7,077 nucleotides of DNA, taken from NCBI GenBank assembly GCA_005789925.1, contig SXWG01000195.1:1-7077 (forward strand). The letters run 5' to 3'. This DNA comes from Actinomycetota bacterium. GTDB taxonomy: Bacteria; Actinomycetota; Acidimicrobiia; Acidimicrobiales; Ilumatobacteraceae. Below the pieces are notes generated by a model, which did not search any database, had not been told where the DNA came from, and worked only from the letters and a program-made list of their open reading frames with translations. Shown here piece by piece: positions 5,399 through 7,077 of the stretch (positions are counted from its first letter, which is position 1; every line of letters begins with the position of its first letter). The translations under genes were made by a program, and so were the position numbers.

Positions 5399-6666
5399 GG
5401 ATGAAGTGTCGCCCATTCGAGCACGGATTCCGCACACCTGCGCCCAGAAAACATCGCACCTTGGATGCTTCCGGTGTCACGATGGTCGCCGCACACGAAC
5501 AGTCCTTCGCCGAGAGACACGCTCTTTTTCGGGTTGAACGGAGGATCCTGGCCGGGTTGGCCATAAGCGATGCGGTACGAGCGCAAGGTCGTCCACCCGT
5601 CGACTTGTGGTCCCCACCAACTGCGTAATTGTGTGCGTGCGAGCTGCTCGATGTCACCCTCGGCGACACCAGGAAGTGCGGCCGCGATCAGGTGTCGACC
5701 AGCCGGCGCGTATGTGTCTGCGACGTTGCTCATGACGGCGACGTTCAACACCGGTCCTTGTCCGTGTCCGTCGAGCACGATGTATGAGCCAGCAACTGGT
5801 GCGGTGTCGGCTGCGAAATAGACGCACCCTGCCGCGCGCGAGGTGACAGCAGGCAAGCCGACCAACGAACTTGCGACGGGACCTTCCGTGGCCACGATGA
5901 CCGCACGTGACGTCACGGTGTGGCCGTGTGCGGTGGTGACCCGGCCAGGTTGAACGTTCGTCACAGCGGAGTCGAGATGCACACAGGCTGCAGGAAGGCC
6001 AGCGGCGAGCTGTCGGGTGATCTCTCCCATTCCCTTGGCAGGCACACCGGTGTCACCGGTCGCGAGGGTGCGGAAGATGATGTCGAACATTCGACGCGAC
6101 GTGCCAAGTGCGGGATCTAGTTGAATGCCGCCGACGAGTGGACGGAAGAAACGCTCGATGATTGCCGAGGAAAATCCGAACGCGCGCAACGCGGTCGCCG
6201 TGGGAACGTCATCGCCACGCAACAACATCTTCGGGTCGCGGCGCACGAGTTTCATGCGAAGAAGAGCGATGCGCGCCTTGTCGAGCACGGAGCCGATTGG
6301 TGCGGTGGCGGTTTCGACGACGGTCTTTGGTCTGCGCAGTGGATCGCCGACGATGTGACCCTCGCCGTCGCGCCACACGAGCGCACCCGGTTCGAACATA
6401 CGCACGTCGAGTGCGCGCATGTCGAGATGGCGATGAAGTTCGGGATACGCGGTCAACAACACCTGAAAGCCGCGGTCGAGCGTGAAGCCATCGACGATGT
6501 CTGAGCGCACGCGACCACCGACGCCGTCGGACGCCTCGAGAACAGCGACCGACAGTCCGGCGCGCGTCAAAACTCGGGAAGCGACGAGACCGGCGAGTCC
6601 GGCACCCACGACGGTGACGTCCACGTGTTGTGGTGGTGCGTCGTGTGACACGTACGCGGGCATCAT
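5395..6666 (-). CDS. FAD-dependent oxidoreductase, amine oxidase / phytoene desaturase-like
   Basis: Flavoprotein of 423 residues in the amine oxidase/protoporphyrinogen oxidase/carotenoid desaturase superfamily; the substrate cannot be named. VTVVGAGLAGL (17-27) is the GxGxxG loop for the FAD ADP part, and E44 in VLEAS binds its ribose. GVGGRVRSD (48-56) is the characteristic GG-R motif and is followed by DRGFQVLLTAYPEL (64-77). Near the C-terminus, FVCGDHRDTGSIQGAMFSG (390-408) is the second FAD-binding segment. No signal peptide or clear membrane segment is seen, so it is probably cytosolic or peripheral. ATG 6666 is chosen (a second ATG follows at 6663). Extending to 6885 would add 73 Arg/Ser/Cys-rich residues that merely read the epimerase gene in another frame. 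It begins 22 bases after the epimerase stop and overlaps the SRPBCC start. Only a weak AGGG, 12 bases upstream, could serve as Shine-Dalgarno. Confidence 0.9.
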   Translation of the reverse strand: MMPAYVSHDAPPQHVDVTVVGAGLAGLVASRVLTRAGLSVAVLEASDGVGGRVRSDIVDGFTLDRGFQVLLTAYPELHRHLDMRALDVRMFEPGALVWRDGEGHIVGDPLRRPKTVVETATAPIGSVLDKARIALLRMKLVRRDPKMLLRGDDVPTATALRAFGFSSAIIERFFRPLVGGIQLDPALGTSRRMFDIIFRTLATGDTGVPAKGMGEITRQLAAGLPAACVHLDSAVTNVQPGRVTTAHGHTVTSRAVIVATEGPVASSLVGLPAVTSRAAGCVYFAADTAPVAGSYIVLDGHGQGPVLNVAVMSNVADTYAPAGRHLIAAALPGVAEGDIEQLARTQLRSWWGPQVDGWTTLRSYRIAYGQPGQDPPFNPKKSVSLGEGLFVCGDHRDTGSIQGAMFSGRRCAESVLEWATLHP

Positions 6667-6688
6667 GAGAGACAAATGCCCTGTGACG

Positions 6689-7077
6689 TCACGAACGAGC
6701 AAGGAGTGCACGCAGCGCGACGTCGAGTGTCGAGTGCGCGAAGGCGAATCCGTCTTTCGACAATGCGCTCGGCATGACTCGCTGGCCGGTGAACAACAGC
6801 GCTTCTGCAAGCTCGCCACCGAGCAGCAGTTTCGGTCCGAAGGACGGAATCGTCTGGAATGCAGGACGTCGTAGTGCCTTGCCAAGTTCTTTGGTGAATT
6901 GGGCGTTCGTCACCGGATTCGGTGCCGTCAAGTTCACGGGTCCGGACAATTGCGAGGTGAGCAAATGAGTGATTGCTGCGACTTCATCGTCGATCGAAAT
7001 CCAACTTTGCCAGTGCTTGCCATTCTTGAATTTTCCGCCAAGACCAGCCTTGAAGATCGGCAGTTGTTTCTTCAGCG
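6689..7077 (-). CDS. TIGR01777/YfcH-family NAD(P)-dependent epimerase (C-terminal 128 residues, cut by right edge)
   Basis: C-terminal part of an extended-SDR-like sugar-nucleotide epimerase homologue; function in this family is not established. The open frame enters from the right edge and stops at 6689. Reading from the edge, visible family features are LPIFKAGLGGKFKNGKHW, WISIDDEVAAI (the SWIxxDD motif), GPVNLTAPNPVTNAQFTKEL, LRRPA, LLLGGELAEALLFTGQRVMP, and a closing GFAFAHSTLDVALRALL, the DUF1731-type end. The Rossmann GxxGxxG and the catalytic YxxxK are outside the window. A full member has about 300 residues; forms with an N-terminal SRPBCC domain are longer, and which applies here cannot be seen. 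It is the most upstream gene visible in the three-gene operon. Confidence 0.92.
   Translation of the reverse strand, partial: LKKQLPIFKAGLGGKFKNGKHWQSWISIDDEVAAITHLLTSQLSGPVNLTAPNPVTNAQFTKELGKALRRPAFQTIPSFGPKLLLGGELAEALLFTGQRVMPSALSKDGFAFAHSTLDVALRALLARS

Noticed and set aside
6121..6504. Overlapping plus-strand frames opposite the oxidoreductase
   Set aside because: They are antisense shadows of a complete FAD-binding protein, with no family features or separate promoter.
6667..6885. 73-residue N-terminal extension of the FAD oxidoreductase
   Set aside because: It overlaps the epimerase gene in another frame, is rich in Arg, Ser and Cys, and lies upstream of a normal FAD-binding N-terminus that begins at ATG 6666.

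Overview
This window is ordinary, densely packed bacterial chromosome with moderately high G+C. It most resembles an actinobacterium, possibly of the Acidimicrobiia. That placement is inference from three things: the homodimeric AceE-type pyruvate dehydrogenase, protein-level resemblance to actinobacterial families, and gene starts that lack Shine-Dalgarno sequences and look leaderless. No rRNA or other marker confirms it. Nothing mobile is visible: no transposase, phage gene, integrase, CRISPR array or tRNA. Every intergenic gap is under 100 bases.

Layout, left to right. (1) Complement of 1-784: the N-terminal 261 residues of pyruvate dehydrogenase E1 (aceE), running off the left edge. (2) 883-1407 (+): ribonuclease HI, divergent from aceE across a short region rich in small repeats. 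(3) 1471-2253 (+): a short-chain dehydrogenase close to the 3-hydroxyacyl-CoA dehydrogenase type II (HSD17B10-like) family. (4) Complement of 2284-3468: complete argJ, convergent with the dehydrogenase, with a hairpin spanning the junction. (5) 3519-4922 (+): dihydropyrimidinase/D-hydantoinase, divergent from argJ across only 50 bases. (6) Complement of 4928 to beyond 7077: a three-gene operon, transcribed right to left. It encodes the C-terminal part of a TIGR01777/YfcH-type epimerase, an FAD-dependent amine-oxidase-like oxidoreductase, and a small SRPBCC protein.

The genes up to position 4922 are separate metabolic and housekeeping units: central carbon entry to acetyl-CoA, RNA:DNA hybrid removal, acyl-CoA or hydroxysteroid oxidation, arginine synthesis, and cyclic amide/pyrimidine breakdown. 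Only the right-hand trio is a clear co-transcribed unit, joined by a 22-base gap and then an ATGA overlap. Its substrate cannot be told from the sequence. The recurring non-coding signal is a TANNNT-like or NANAAT-like hexamer placed 6-8 bases before the start codon of five separately promoted genes, which suggests leaderless mRNAs. I found no convincing undescribed system. The most worthwhile leads are the SRPBCC/FAD/epimerase operon and the leaderless start pattern.
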